The notes: generated by a model from the sequence alone, not told the origin. A stretch of DNA of 64,000 nucleotides from Aplectana chamaeleonis (GCA_029168955.1 JAPDOI010000186.1:496001-560000), one strand, 5' to 3'. Shown: positions 44,581 through 57,604, counted from the stretch's first letter. Program-made: numbers and translations.

Positions 44581-47500
44581 CTAAAATGGCAGATTTTTTT
44601 CTTTTTCTAATGAAACAAGTCTAAAATGAGAAAAAATCAAAAGAAAATGCTACAAACCTTTGACATTCCCTTGTCGATGCACTTCTGAAATCGGCAGGCC
44701 TGACAGCGATTTCGGCTAACTCGATCCACCGGGCAGTTCCTCTCCTTATGACAGCTATAGTCCATGTTCTTCTGCACAGTTCGGCGGAAGAAACCCTGAA
44801 ACTTATTCTTATACAATTAAGTAATCGAACATTTATATTTTTTATATGACTACTTTCGATTTATAAAATAGAAAAAAAGTAAATTGTCCGCCCAGATGAT
44901 TTTCATATCCTCAAGCTCTGGATGGGGAAGCCGCGCCGCAACTAGGAGCGCGCGTGTCTAGCGTGTGAGGTGGCCACGTTACGCGGACATAAAGGTCTAT
45001 ATTGCTTACAGCTGACTTTCTCATGATCAACATTCCTCCAATCCTTCTTTCTCACCTCCCTTTTCCGTTTTTTCTTCTCAATTCTTTTGACCTCTTATGA
45101 ATTGTTTGCATAAAGATCGTGTATTTACACATTGGGGGTTGTTGGAAATTCCTCCCCTTCATGGGTGAGCGATATGGATAGCGTTATTCCATGACGGGAT
45201 CAACCCACACGCTCGACACGCGCGCTCCCTGGTACGACGCAGCTCCTCCATACAGAGATTGACGATAGATATACCCTGGCAATGAATGAAATTGGTGAGG
45301 ATTTTCAAAGAACTCAATTCAAAACTCGCGCCGAAATCTCGATTCTGAAAAAAATTGAGATGGAGGAGAACGAGCAAACAAGTCGTCTCATGGACTTCGT
45401 CGGATTACTACGACACGCCAATGAACGGCCAGCTTAAGATCTCGATTTGGGTGACAGGGAGCGAAAATATGGATTTAAGAGAAAGAACATTTCCGGAATT
45501 CCAAGTCCTGTAGAAGAATGAATGGTGGGAAAGAAGATTTGGAGAAAAATGAAGTATTTAAAAAGCGAAGAAAAAAATAATAGAACATTCAAAAAATTTA
45601 CCGACGTGATTGTAGCTGACAAAGTGACATGAAATGTAATAAAACACATTTTAGTCAACATTTTAAAGAAAAATAAAATTTATTCATTTTGAATAAAAAA
45701 TAATATAAAATTTGAAAAATGTTAGCATTAAAAAAATAAAATGAAAATTTTAAATCCGAAAATTACCTTGCACCCTTCGCAACTCATCACTCCATAGTGG
45801 TAACCGCTAGCATTGTCGTGGCACACCACACAGACATCCCGAGGGCTTGTTTCGTTAGTCGGTGGCATTCCCATCGTGAAGAACGGCTGCATCTAAAACG
45901 AATACAAATTTCGCTTGGCAATGTTCCAGAAATACCACATACCGACCAATTCAACCAAAATTAAAAATTAAAAGCCACACCCTTCTTTATAGAACCTTTT
46001 TTCGCCACAATTTCAGAGGGAGTTCGTGACCACACCCCTTAAAGCCACGGTCGAAGCTCAGAATCGATTTTTCGTATTTCAGCATATCGTGGAGAAAATT
46101 TCAAGCTGATCACCATGATGTCTCCAGAATCGCTCAGAAATCGCTAAGAGCTGAGTTACGGCTCCTCAAAAATTTTAAACTTGAACGAGTAGAAGTTTGC
46201 GGACGAGTTGTCTCGAGCCTGTATTTTCTCGTTACTCGCAGTCATCGTTCTGAATAAGGTCACAATATAAAGCCAGACCGAAAACAAAAGTAAGAACATA
46301 GATTTCGAACAAATTCATTCGCGCGTCTCTTCCCAATTGAGATCGGAAACCGCCAGTGGGCGTTGCCCATTTTTTCTTTAAAGGGGGCGTGGCCGACATT
46401 TTCATAGCTTTTCTCGCTTATTTGAGCGAAATGAGATTTCGCGCTTGGCAGGGTTGCTATAGACGGCGACCGGACCAAAATATCAAAAATTACCTCTGAG
46501 GTTGGACTGTGCCTTTAAGGACGAGTTTTTTGACCTGTTAGAGGGTGCATGAATTCTGTTCCAATGAGACAGTCCGCCCACGCGGTCAGCGTGCGTGTTG
46601 ACGTCACGGAGGCATTTTTTTACCAGCGTGCCCACGATTGAGATACAGTTGACTGGTATATTATTCACTATGCGTCTGATATTGTTTCTAATCGATTCAC
46701 AGGTCCGGAAAATGCCTTGTTGCTCCTTTTCGATGAATCAAATACCTGTTCGTTTCGGATTCGGCGTTTTTCGGTGATTCGGATTTTGAATTGGCAAAAT
46801 TTCGAATTATTATGGCGGATATCCAAACGGGTCCAATTTATAATTTACAAAGGTCCAATTCTTTCCCTTACAAGGGGAGTGCTTAGAGTGTCAAACGCAT
46901 CTGCGAAAACGGCTAGTACTGTTAGTATCTCCTGTGGCTCAATAGTAAAACTGCGCAGTATCCCGCCCCGAGCTGCAGGTTCAGAGAAGTTATAAGCTTG
47001 AAAAGGTCGTTTTCTTTTGCACTTTTGTACCTTCCGAAACTCGCATTATTCGTCGGACAATCCGGAAACGGACCTCATAAATGTGTTTAGAGCTCAAAAC
47101 TACCCCTCTGAGCGAATTTTGGGTGAAGGCACATTTTCCATACGTTGTCCAGCTGACTGCGTTCTGGACTTGTAAGGATTTTCGGTTGGGTATTTGTTAA
47201 CACCGATCAGGGATGAGCGGGATTCCGCGTTTCGCGTTCTAAAACCCGCAGTTTCGCGCATTTTTTGGCATTCCGCGTTCCGCATTCCGAAAATCGCAGA
47301 AAACGTGCGAAATGCGAAAATATCGGGTCATCTGGGAGAAAGAAAACATTTGATGATTGCTGGATTTTTCCGCGTTTCGCGTTCCGAAAACCGCATTTTC
47401 CGCGCTTTTTCAGGCGTTTCGCGCCCGATTTCCGAAACCCGAGAAAATAATTTTTGTCCCGAAAACCGATTTTCGAAATGTCATATTTTTGTTCCGCTCA

Positions 47501-50500
47501 TCCCTGATATCGAACAGAGGGCTGTGGAAGCGTTTAAGAAAAATTTTCCAGATTTGACTTTAAAATATCCCAGGGGGTTTTCTGGAGCTCTGATCTTGAG
47601 TCTGTGGTTTATTAGTGGATTTTCCAAAGTTTTTGGCTAATTTCGTTTAAAGCTTTCCAACCGCGCGAAAATTTCGAGGAAAAAACGCCACCTTCGAGAT
47701 TTCCGGATTTCTACGATAGATATGTCTCGAAAGGGTCCCGGATTTCTACGATAGACATGTCTCAAAATCATTCTCTGAGGGTTATTTGGAGTGCTAAACA
47801 CGAATCTGAAGTCCGTTTATCGATTTCTTGCAGATTACGGTAGATGACGGTGGGAATACTGTAATTTGGTCAAAATCTCAGATTTTACTCAAAATTTGTA
47901 AACGGGGGTTATTCGAGGTGCAGAATTCGAATTTAACGTCCGTTTGTCGATTTTCAAAATACTATGATGGGTTTTGTCCGCTAAATAACATGTTACCTAC
48001 CGTCACCTACATTTGACCTCAAATTTTCGACAAATAGTCTTCAGATTCGTGTTCACCACCCTAGATTATCCCTATATACAAGTTTTGAGCTAATCCGTTT
48101 TTGAAACTCCAAAAAAAATGTCTGACGGGGTAGTAAGTGCCCTTTCCTTTTCGCGAGGCTTTGAGAATGCTCATAACTTTTTTGAACCAGTAGCTCGGTG
48201 CGGGATACTGCGCATTTTTATCATTGAGCCAGAAAAGATACTAACGATACTAATCGATCTCGCAGATGCGTCGGACACTCTAAACCCTTCCTTTGTTTGG
48301 GGGAACTATATGCGATAGTGTGGTGGTAAAGGGCGCCGCTCTCCGATTTTCTGTCATTAGTTGAACACCTGGAATTTTCATGAATATTCACGTGGGTTTG
48401 AAACGTCTCCTGATTTTAAGCATTCGGCTGGAACCCCTGGGCAAGCCAAATTTCGACCTAAAAGTGTTTTCGACCCCCCCTCCCCAATTTTTTTTTTCGA
48501 ATAAATCTAATTTTCTCTTCATGATCGGAATAATTCGAAAGCTTCCATTTTCATACGGTGAAACGGTGAACAGGAAGGTTATCTTATTTTATAGAAAATT
48601 AGGATTCCGTCCATTCATAATTACGCCAAGGTTAATTAAGTGAGTTTTTTACTCGCGTATTCCAATAATCGAATAAATTGTAATAATGCTTCTATGGTTG
48701 GGCAGAAATTTACTTTTTCATGACCTATGGTAACCCTGCCCTTCACGTAATGTTTGATACCAAGGACATTTAAAACTATTTCGGTTCTGAGGAATTGTCA
48801 GGATTAATCGGAAAAGCGATATTATTCGCTCCAACACTTCACTACTGTGCTTCTCCGGGCTAAATTCCGGTCGGCAATTGCGTCTCGACACGCTTTGCGG
48901 CCGCGCGCATTCGAGTCGGAAGAGTTTCCAGCCCCACAGCCGCCGATTTGTTGAATTTAGGTGGGTTTTAAGAACTGAAAAGTAAACAGAATTGGAGAAA
49001 ACTGTATAAAAAAGCCATACCAAGTCGGCTTTGGCGCTGGAAACTCGACTGACTCGAGTGTGTGTGTGTGTGTCGAGACGCGATTGCGGACCGGAATTTG
49101 GCCTAGATAAGCACAGTACAAAGGTGCAGAAACCTCAAAGTCTAATGATGCAAATATTCAATCTTACTACGCTACTATTTAATTATTCTTTATCGTCAGC
49201 TCTGTGTTAATCCTAGAATGTCTTTAGTCTTACCCTGAACTGATCCTGGTGGTAATTACCCGATGGTCCGGGTCGCTGTGGGGTCATCGGTCCAGGAGTT
49301 CCTGGCGGGAAACAGAAGTTGGAGAGTTGGCCGAGTGGCGGAGGCGCAGGTGCTGCAATTAACCATAATCGATCATAATCAGAACACCAGAAACACCTTA
49401 GCCCATAATGTCACAATTGGAACACATCCTTAGGTCATAGTAAGGCAATTATCAGCGCAAAGAACTACCTGCTGGACTATGCTGGAATTGGAAGTTGCCC
49501 ATTTGCTGTAGGGGATGAGGATGGAGGTTCTGTGGCGGCATCATATGGGGATGCATCGGTGAAGGCTTCAAAGGAGTTGGAGTGTAGATCTGGGGTTGAT
49601 CCTCCTGGATTTTCCTCATTTTCGGAGTACTCATCAGGGGCTTCGCCTCCTCGGGAATAGGAGATTTAACGGCCGCTTTCGCCTTGCCTACGATTTCCGT
49701 CTTCAGCAGCGCCGAGACAGAGAACGAGTTCGATCTGGAAGAATGAAATAATCTTTTCAAGAAATCTCTAGGAACATTTTTAGGAGACTGAATTAACTCC
49801 AAACCGGGAAAGAGATAAGTAAACAAAATAAATATTTAAATTTGAAGAAATAAGTAAAAAAGAAAAACGAAACATGATCAATAATTATCAAAGGAAACCA
49901 TCAGAATTTCGACAGACTTCATCTCCACATGCAAAAAAAAACCAGAACCACGATTTTTCATCTGAATAGTTTTAAGAAACTTTCGGAATAATTGTCAGCA
50001 ATCTGAACTATCAAAACTATTATTGAATGTTGTGGGGCACATCAAAACGAACAATTGAAATGTCTTTCATGCGGCACGGTAGATCAGAAAACGGCAAAAA
50101 TGTAATTTTTGGATTTCAGAAACTGGAACAATTTTACACCAAAAGGGGGAAAGCGGGGCGCTGAACATAGGGTCCATTTTCAGTTTTTCATAGGATTACT
50201 ATGAGTAATCCATGGAAAATTTATTAATCTATGATAATCTACCCTGATCTTCCGAAAAGCTGAAACTTGATCTATGTTCGTGTTAAGTAACTCAAATAAT
50301 CCACCTTGACAAATTTTCAGCTCAAAATGCTGAAAGTCCCGAAATCCAAAAAAAGTTTTTGGTCGTTGTTGATCTACCCAGATGCATTAAAAATTTTTAT
50401 AAAATTTCAAATAGTTTTTTTTTTGCTTTCCCCACAACACTCAACAGACCATCTTTTGAATATTCATATATACAGTGCCTGGTTAGGTATCAAAAAATGT

Positions 50501-52988
50501 AAAAGAAATATTCTTAAGTAATCAGGGTTTCGGATGGTTTTGGTTTCCCTTACATCAAAATTCGGTAAAAACTGGATATGGTGAGGCTGGCGAAAAGTGC
50601 AATTTCCACCCGCCGAATAGGTTTTTAGAGTCCATTGATTTCAAAACCTTACGGCGTTATTACCAACTACTTATTTTCGATACTTACTTTTTTTGTTTTG
50701 TTAGGTGCAGGACGATTCATGGATTTTCCGAATTCCGTTTATACGAGAGACCGAGAAATCTTTTTTTTTTGAATTTATTCAGACTTTTATCCACAACAAT
50801 TTTAAATCACAGCTAATTGGTTCAATCGAAGCCAAAGAAAAGTTTTCAAAAAGCTATGAAAATGAACACCTGAAGCTGTCCAACAATAAGCAAGTAAAGT
50901 GGATTACTTTAATTCTAAAATTTGAGATATATTTGCAATTTAATCTTTTCCTTCTATCCCAACAACAATATTTCCATTTAGAAGCATTTATTAGAACTGT
51001 GTAGGAGATTATTACTAATTTCACATACACAACTAAAGTTGTATGTGAAACTAATAAAATACATTTAGAATTACAAGAATTAGAATTTTCTTACAAATTC
51101 ACTTTTGGATTCTACATTTTTCTATTCTTTTAACAAAAAAATGCGCGTCGATCGACGTAAATTTAGACGAAGAAAACGATGGAATAGAAAACGATATTAA
51201 AGAAATATTTGCCTCAGACTGATGAAGAACACTTACATAAAAACAAATTAAACAAAATTTGTTGACCTATGCAAGTCATTTTTTATTAACATGAAACCTT
51301 CTTCTTTTTTCTCAATTTGTCATCATTAACAGCGATTCTCACAATTTATCGTTAACAACAATGCAAAATTTGTATTGCCATTTCTATGTTATGTGTTTGG
51401 AACATTATTTGAATGTGATTTCAATGAACTTGTATTTTTTTCAAAAAAAACTTCGTTTGATCGCCTTTCAACTTAGATACAGATTTCGTTTTGAATTCCA
51501 TAAAAAAGTCATTTTCAACTTGGAAACTATCTATCATGAATTTAAACTTTAACCCAATGAAAAATCAAAGATTTCTACGGAAACTCGTGAAAATACACGA
51601 AGTAAAAATGAAAAATAGGAGAAAAAACAACGGATTTTTGGAAGATAACAACTTGAAAATCATTTTCTGAAAACCTAAGCAAAAAGCATTAACTGAATAA
51701 AATATTGGCAATCGAAGAAACGAGCACAAAATTGCAATCATCGAATTTCTTCAATTTTCTCCGAAAAAAAATTTCGAAGACATGATGAATGAAATTCTCT
51801 GAACGAAAAAAATTGTAGAAAATTAGCTTGCAGAGAACTTCTTTCAGAATGCTTCAAATTGTTCGAGAAATGGGTAAATTAAATAAACAGCTGAATTTTT
51901 AAGAAATTTTCATTGACGAAAAAATAAGCAGCCACAGCTAAAACTTGAAATACTTGAAAACGCCATGGGAGGACAAAGGAAATGTTTAAATACGTTGAGA
52001 GTTTGATCACAACTAGCCTTTTTTGTCTGAAAAGAAACGAAAAACTATACTTTACAATGCTTGAAAGTGCAACAAAAACTCTTTAAAACACAAAAACGAA
52101 AACCGCAAGAAAACTGAATAGAAATTTAGGAAATACAACAAGCAGTTGAAAAAAGTTGATGGATAAAAAAGGGGAATCGCTAAAATTTGAAAAAAATGGA
52201 GGAAAAAACAGCTAATGGAAAAAAATTAAGCTGCTACAGCTGAAAATCAAAAAAAAAGATGAAAAAAGTAAACAGCTGAATTTTTCTTAAAAGTTTCATG
52301 GGAGAAAAAACAAGCGGCTACGGCTAAAACTACTAAAAATGGATGGAAAAAATAAACAGCTATTTTTTTGAATTTTCGTGGATAAGCAGCTGCAGCTGAA
52401 ATTTTAAAAAAATGGACGAAAAAATTCTATGAAATTGCACTGATGAAAAAATAAGCAGCTACAGCAAAAAATTTGAAAAAATCGTTTCTCAAAAAATACT
52501 AACCTCGAGGACTCGTTGGAAGAAGTGCCAGACATTGGAGGAGAACCCGCATAGCTGAGTGATTCATTACCGGAATCGCTGAAAATATGCACATTTAAAA
52601 TTTAATTTTCACAAAAAAAACATTTAAAATGTGTAAACTTGACCCACCGATCTTCATGTAGAGCTGTGGCCGCCATTCGCTTCGAGAAGGCCGCATTGGC
52701 AATCTCAAGAGGCGAAGGCTTGACCATCTGATTAGATTGAGCTTGAGCCTGAGCCTGTTGATTCATCAGGTGAAAAGCGACTTCGGGTGGCGGAAAAACC
52801 CCGTTGAAATAGGGCTGGAACATCTGGGCCAATAGGGCCGGCGGATACAGTGTAGACATGGGGGGAAGCTGACGTTGAATTCCCATACCCGGAAGGGTAA
52901 GTGCTGCTGACCTCTGAGGGTCAGTGGAGCTCTGGATCATGGGTTTCATCTCGGTGAAGGAGTCCGAAGATGTGGTGGACTGTTGCAT
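41999..52988 (-). CDS. Nuclear hormone receptor, RAR/NR1-like DNA-binding domain, 549 aa
   Basis: A ligand-type transcription factor, presumed nuclear. Nine exons read on the minus strand: 52988-52648, 52578-52504, 49734-49469, 49352-49234, 45892-45767, 44795-44658, 44580-44428, 44321-44211, 42319-41999. All phases agree and the total is 1,650 nt including the TAA. The start ATG at 52988 has an in-frame stop nine codons upstream. Order: a Gln/Met/Pro/Ser-rich N-terminus of about 265 residues, a two-zinc-finger DNA-binding domain with P-box CEGCKG, and a short ligand-binding domain. The DNA-binding domain and GMSKESVRADR extension resemble retinoic-acid-receptor-type NR1 proteins. Among nematode receptors SEX-1 is the candidate I would test first, but I cannot confirm orthology. 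Three introns exceed 1.8 kb and hold repeats. Confidence 0.9.
42320..44210 (-). other. Nuclear-receptor intron 8 with a repeat shared with intron 4
   Basis: 43206-43370 (GTCCGCCCACGCGGTCAGCG onward) is about 160 bp similar to 46560-46715 in the intron between exons 4 and 5. The rest is AT-rich (42300-43190) or unassigned. No additional exon is needed for the ligand-binding domain. Confidence 0.55.
44658..45892 (-). CDS. Nuclear receptor exons 5-6: two-zinc-finger DNA-binding domain
   Basis: Exon 5 (45892-45767) begins MQPFFTMG and ends with the first finger, [18 protein letters not shown]. The P-box CEGCK is completed as CEGCKG across the phase-0 junction to exon 6 (44795-44658). Exon 6 carries [10 protein letters not shown] and the second finger from CHKERNC to CRFQKC, including the five-residue D-box. 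All eight zinc-binding cysteines are present. GMSK at the end of exon 6 begins the C-terminal extension. Splitting the first finger's alpha helix by an intron is common in this superfamily. Confidence 0.93.
46042..46515. mobile_element. TA-flanked MITE related to the AAGGCACAG family
   Basis: Bounded by TTAAAGCCACGG and CTGTGCCTTTAA, with the shared interior GACGAGTTGTCTCGAGCCTG. A further partial relative is at 41000-41200. Located in a nuclear-receptor intron. Confidence 0.55.
46871..48295. mobile_element. Long-TIR foldback transposon, copy C, with nested MITE
   Basis: Starts CAAGGGGAGTGCTTAGAGTG and ends CACTCTAAACCCTTCCTTTG. It carries the GCTCAATAGTAAAA and GCGCAGTATCCCGCC arm words and the same interior, read in the opposite orientation to copies A and B. 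A 299-bp MITE (47208-47506) is inserted. Without it the length is close to copies A and B. It lies in a nuclear-receptor intron. Confidence 0.65.
47208..47506. mobile_element. Second hAT-like MITE family (CAGGGATGAGCGG ends)
   Basis: 299 bp with termini CAGGGATGAGCGG and CCGCTCATCCCTG. The flanking 8-mers ACACCGAT and ATATCGAA agree at five of eight positions, consistent with a decayed duplication. The interior is built of repeated TTCCGCGTTTCGCG-like words. It is inserted in the foldback element 46871-48295. Confidence 0.65.
48845..49116. mobile_element. TA-flanked MITE, CTGTGCTT family, copy 1
   Basis: 272 bp between TA dinucleotides, ends CTGTGCTTCTCCGGGC and AGATAAGCACAG. It contains AATTCCGGTCGGCAATTGCG and its near-complement, plus a short TG microsatellite. 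In a nuclear-receptor intron. Confidence 0.75.
49234..49734 (-). CDS. Nuclear receptor exons 3-4: Pro/His/Met-rich region
   Basis: Exon 3 (49734-49469) encodes [17 protein letters not shown] followed by a [15 protein letters not shown] stretch. Exon 4 (49352-49234) encodes [10 protein letters not shown] and a Gly/Pro-rich tail. Phases 2 and 1 join in frame (AG|A and G|CA). LKTE resembles a sumoylation consensus, but that is inference only. Confidence 0.85.
49735..52503 (-). other. Nuclear-receptor intron 2 (2.8 kb)
   Basis: Strongly AT-rich. 51840-52500 has loosely repeated words AAACAGCTGAATTTTT and AAGCAGCTACAGCT about every 60-80 bp, a degenerate tandem repeat. No exon candidates with both splice sites were found. 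Confidence 0.5.
52504..52988 (-). CDS. Nuclear receptor exons 1-2: N-terminal A/B region
   Basis: Exon 1 (52988-52648) encodes a low-complexity, Met/Pro/Gln-rich activation-type region with a QAQAQAQ run. Exon 2 (52578-52504) encodes [17 protein letters not shown]. The junction is an arginine codon split CG|C. No structured domain is visible. The region upstream to about 53270 is probably 5' UTR and promoter. No TATA element can be assigned. Confidence 0.85.
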
Positions 52989-54819
52989 AGTGCAATAGTC
53001 GGACGATGGTGATTATGATGGCTAGGTAGAGGTCGATCGGAGGAATGTGCGCGACACAACAACAACCCCGGCTGGGTTTGCGTCTGGGGTTACGCAATCG
53101 GTCGAAGGGCGTGGTTATTAAGAAGCAGCTGATGCGTGTGCGAGTGTGTACAGGCGAGGAGGAGGTAGTTGTGCTGATGGTGTTAGCACCAGTGGAATTG
53201 ACCTCGACCACAAAGAATGCGATTGACCTCAGTCTCTGCCGTAATATAGAGTGATGTCGCCTGAAGACGAATGAATTTAGCCCACAGGTGTCAACAGTTT
53301 GCCACAGGATATGGCGTTTATGGGGGGCGCATCGTAATGCCTACCCTGTCGATGGGAAAACTAGCAGATAATTTGCAGAACACCTTATGACCTCTGCGAT
53401 AGTTCCCAGATTTTTTTTGTGAATGGTGTCCAAAACCCTTCGCAAGAGGTTAGTGACAAAACCACTAAACCTCAGCGGTCAACGCTAACAGTGCAGTGAT
53501 TATTTCCCTTTATTGCGTGAAAACAGGGGCCGAATTGAATTTTTGGGGGGTTATGGAAAGTCCTCTATCGATTGGATACATCTTTACAGTCTTTTTTCGA
53601 TTCTCCCAAAAAAAGACAATGAAATCGATAATTTCATAAAATCCATAAAATGCTACCTACGGTGATCGTTTCTTTTGAGAGATTTCTCAAAGATTCAAAA
53701 CTGTCATGTTTGACCGCTGATTTGCTTGAAAAAGGGGAAAACACCATCACGCGTTGAGTGATGAGATTCACAGGTTTGTAGAATAGTTAGTTGTACACGA
53801 ACGAATTTACCGAAAAATTTTCTGGATTTTTCGAAATTGTTTTCGTTCGTTCGAATTTTCGTCGAACGATTTTTTTTTCCATTTTCGTTTGTTCGAATTT
53901 TTTTTTCGTACGAAATTTTTCTCGATTTTCGTGCGTTCGAAAATGTTTCGAAAGAAAAATTTTCAAATTTCGTTCGTTCGACAGTTTTTTTCGAAATTGT
54001 ACAAATATATTTTAGAAGTTTACAGGTGAATCAATCAAGAATCCATATTTCGAAATCTCAAATTCATCAGTATTCCAAATATATGATCCATTCAGAAACT
54101 CGATTGCTTTTTCTCGAGTACCAGATTCATTCAGAAAAAAAAATATTTGATTGTTTGCAGATTTGAGATGACGATGTTCGATTCATTAGGGAAATTGAAC
54201 GAGACTGTCTTTAAAACATCTGATCTATTTGCAAAAATGAACGAAGTATCCTATTTTTTCGAATACTTGGTCAAAAAAAGGTTGCCATATTTGAATATTG
54301 GGTGACAAAATTTTCAATCGTTTTAGAACAATATTCGTAAAATCGATTTATTCGAGATTTGAAATTAGTTCCCACTTTTTCAAGCATTAGATTCGTTGAG
54401 GAATTGTTGGAGTTTTTTTCCAGTTTTTTGTTCACTTGAACAAATAATTTTGAATATGAAAAGATAATTAGCAAGAAAATGTAATAAAAAATAACAATTC
54501 AAGAATTCAATTTATCCCAAAAGACACAGTAGTCGGCCTTCAGGCCATTTGGCCATTACTTCATTATATAAAATCACACCGAGTTTTTGTTTGTTTTGGA
54601 GTGCAATTCGAATATCTGATTAATCCGAACTGTTGAATTCTTCGTTTTTTTGTAAATGCTCAATTCAAACGATATTCTTAAATAAGCACCTACTCGAAAT
54701 TTGATTATCTGAAGAATGCAATCATTCGGTTTTTAGGTATCCGATTTATTCGCTAAAGTCGGCCGATATTTAGATATCCGATAGCGAAAAATTCGAATAT
54801 CATCCGAACTTCGGCTGAG

Positions 54820-55035
54820 AGCACTTTACTAGAAGAAGAATTGTTCTGGATCAAGTTTTCAAGGACTGCTCCTCATCCATTTGTATTTGAAGATATTATT
54901 AAGGGCTATGGCAATATCACGGACGTCGCAGATCTGATTTCATGCGGAATATTCATCCCCTTTTCTCACCTAATGTTAGTACAGAAAGAAAAAAAAACAG
55001 AGGTCAAAAGAAACTTAAGAAGTCTGGAATCATGA
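54820..55035 (+). pseudogene. Penelope-like GIY-YIG fragment next to tRNA-Ala
   Basis: Reads LEEELFWIKFSRTAPHPF then IIKGYGNITDVADLIS. This aligns with [17 protein letters not shown] and [15 protein letters not shown] of the element at 20306-20460. It is therefore the C-terminal part of a GIY-YIG domain from the same retroelement family, truncated before the RT. Confidence 0.65.
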
Positions 55036-55203
55036 GAACGATTCTGGAAGACCGAGAGAAATTTATAGATAGCTGAAATCCGGCGATGAGAAGAACATGA
55101 AAAATCTTCCAAGAGCATCATTATCGAAGTAATTTCTGTAAAATGTCTAACAGAAGAATAAATTTCACAGGTTGAGAGCATTTATGAAAATGCAAAAAGT
55201 TTC

Positions 55204-55275
55204 TGGAGGTATGGGGAATCGAACCCCAGACTTCTCGCATGCAAAGCGAGCGCTCTACCCCTGAGCTATACCCCC
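55204..55275 (-). tRNA. tRNA-Ala (anticodon TGC)
   Basis: 72 nt on the minus strand folds as a complete cloverleaf. The acceptor stem GGGGGTA/TACCTCC includes the G3:U70 pair that identifies alanine tRNAs. The D arm is GCTCAGGGGTAGAGC, the anticodon arm CTCGC-TTTGCAT-GCGAG, the T arm GGGGTTCGATTCCCC and the discriminator A. Internal A and B boxes for RNA polymerase III are intact. No intron. Confidence 0.95.
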
Positions 55276-55910
55276 ACTCTCGCTGAGTCGTCTTGGGCAT
55301 TGACATCGGCCAGCGCCGCAACACAGAGAATCGTGAGAAGATGATTGACCGCCAGCCACCACACACTTTCAGACAGTAGAGTTCACATGAAATGCTATTC
55401 TTTTTAAAACAAACATTATATTTATATAAGACACAGACATTTATGATATGGACTGCTTGGATGAAATTTGCGAAGAAAAGAGCCGAAAGGATTGTTTTCA
55501 TCGAATTCGCTTTGGTCTGCATCCTTCTAATTTATCCTGTTTAGAATGATAAGAAAATTGGCTGAGTACACATTAGTGAATAGGTTGAGTTCGTTACTGA
55601 TCTTTTATTACGGCATAATAAGAAAGGATAATTTACAGATTAACGGATATTTTTGTGCATTTATTGAAATTTTTTCAGAAGGGAAACAAATCTGAGAAAA
55701 TCAAGAAACTTGTTGAAGAATCAATGTTTCATCAACATAGTATCCTGATTTTTCAACTTTTTTCTCTCAAAAAACAACCGTCTTCTTCTTTCTTTCCATT
55801 CAACCTTTTTTCATTCACTACCGTCGATAGCAGAATAATAACCACCCCATCATCTTCCTTCCTACTTTTATAATACTCTCGAAACAGGAATTTAAATGCG
55901 TCTATGCTCA

Positions 55911-56361
55911 AAGGTAGTGTTCACCATAAATTTCACTTCCGATATCTCCACGGTTTACGAAAGGTCTGGTGCCTTATATAGCAAGGCATGCTCAAAAAGG
56001 GCATGAAAGACGCGTTTTTGAGCAAAAATAGGCCCTCTCTTGTTTACGTTGATTTTTGAGCGTGGAGGAATTGACCTCTATGAAGGATGATGCCTATCAA
56101 TGCATTCAAGCGATCAGCTCACTTATCAGCACTTCCTTGACTTGATCATTCCTGTAATCTGAGTTTTCATTTGTTCATTCCAAGGGGGCGGAACTGTAGC
56201 ACCAGGTGTGTCTGGGACACCAAAACGCTTGTTCGCAGCCGTTATTTTGCCGCTCCTGGCTCGTTTTCTACCGTTCTTTCAACACTGGGAGCCTAGGATC
56301 CTTCTCGCCTATCATTTCAGTGTCGAAGGTCAACGAGGATAGTCATCGTGAATGCTGCCTT
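55911..56361. mobile_element. MITE with AAGGTAGTGTTCACCAT ends
   Basis: The left end AAAGGTAGTGTTCACCAT and right end ATCGTGAATGCTGCCTTTAA form diverged inverted termini of the AAGGCAGTGTTCAC group. Lone ends of that group also appear near 16880 and 35562. Interior non-coding. Confidence 0.5.
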
Positions 56362-57604
56362 TAAAGTCTGTCTAAAACGTAGAAATTGAAGCGCCTTAGT
56401 ATTGTTTTATACTCCTATAAGATACGACCAACACTCTGTAAGAGGTCAGTGCACCCTGTCTGTCCCTAAATGAAGCCACTAACAGTCGAAAATTTCATTC
56501 GAGTATTCAATCAGGGTCAGGCAGGCCGTTGTCCCGGACCTTGACGAGGTTACGTCGGCCCTCTTTGGTGGCCATGAATTCTTGGGAAATGTCAAAAATT
56601 TCCAAGTCCTCCAAAGTGGGATTTTGTTGTCAAAAATTTCAAGTCAGGAACTTTTCAAATAATTTTCTTGTTATTTTTATTCAATTTCTTCGTGATCGTC
56701 TGCAATCACCACTAACCTATTGACTAGAATCGGGAGGTGTTTTCATTTTTGGCCCGGAATTCCTACGTTCCCCTCCCCAAATTTCCATGTTTTCGAAATA
56801 ATTTCATGTCACCCCATTATCCTATGGGAGAGCGACCGCTTGACTCTGATTTCAATGCATCTGGGTTTTTGAATCACACTGTTCAATATCGAGTGTTCAA
56901 AATCGGTATTCCGAATATTTGATCCACTCAAATATTAGATTTTTTCTATACCAGATTTATTCGTAAAATTAAAATATTTGATAGTTCATTAGATTTGGAA
57001 TGACGATATTAAAGTTTGATATCTTTAAGGAAATTTAATGATTTCGTTCTTGAAGTTTCCTGTCTGTTCGGGAAAAAAGATTGCGATGTTTGAATATTAT
57101 GTGGCAAAGGTTCTCAGTCGTTTTAGAACAATGTGCGTAAAACCATTTATCCAAGATCTGAAACTAGTTCTCCCCTTTTCGAACATTTGATCCGTTGAGA
57201 AATTATTAAGTGTTTCCAGTTTTTTATTCGCTTGGACAGATAGTTTTAAATATTAATCGATAATTATTAGTAAAATGATCAGAAAAATAATAATTACGGT
57301 TTTCAATTTTTCTCGAAAGACAAATTAATTTGCCTTCCGATCATTCGGTCATTATATCACAAAGATGTTAGATTAGAAAGAATGTTCGACTATTTTTGAG
57401 TATTATTCGAACATCTAATTTATTCGAGATTTTGAACTCCTCGTATTTGTGTATGTTCATTTCAATCGAGATTTTTAGGCATTCACCTCGCAATTTAATA
57501 TCTGAGAATTTCAATCATTCGATTTTTAGTATTCGATTTATTCTCAAAGATTAGCCGATACTCGACAGCAAAAAGCCGCACATTTGAAGTGGGGTAACAT
57601 CGAA

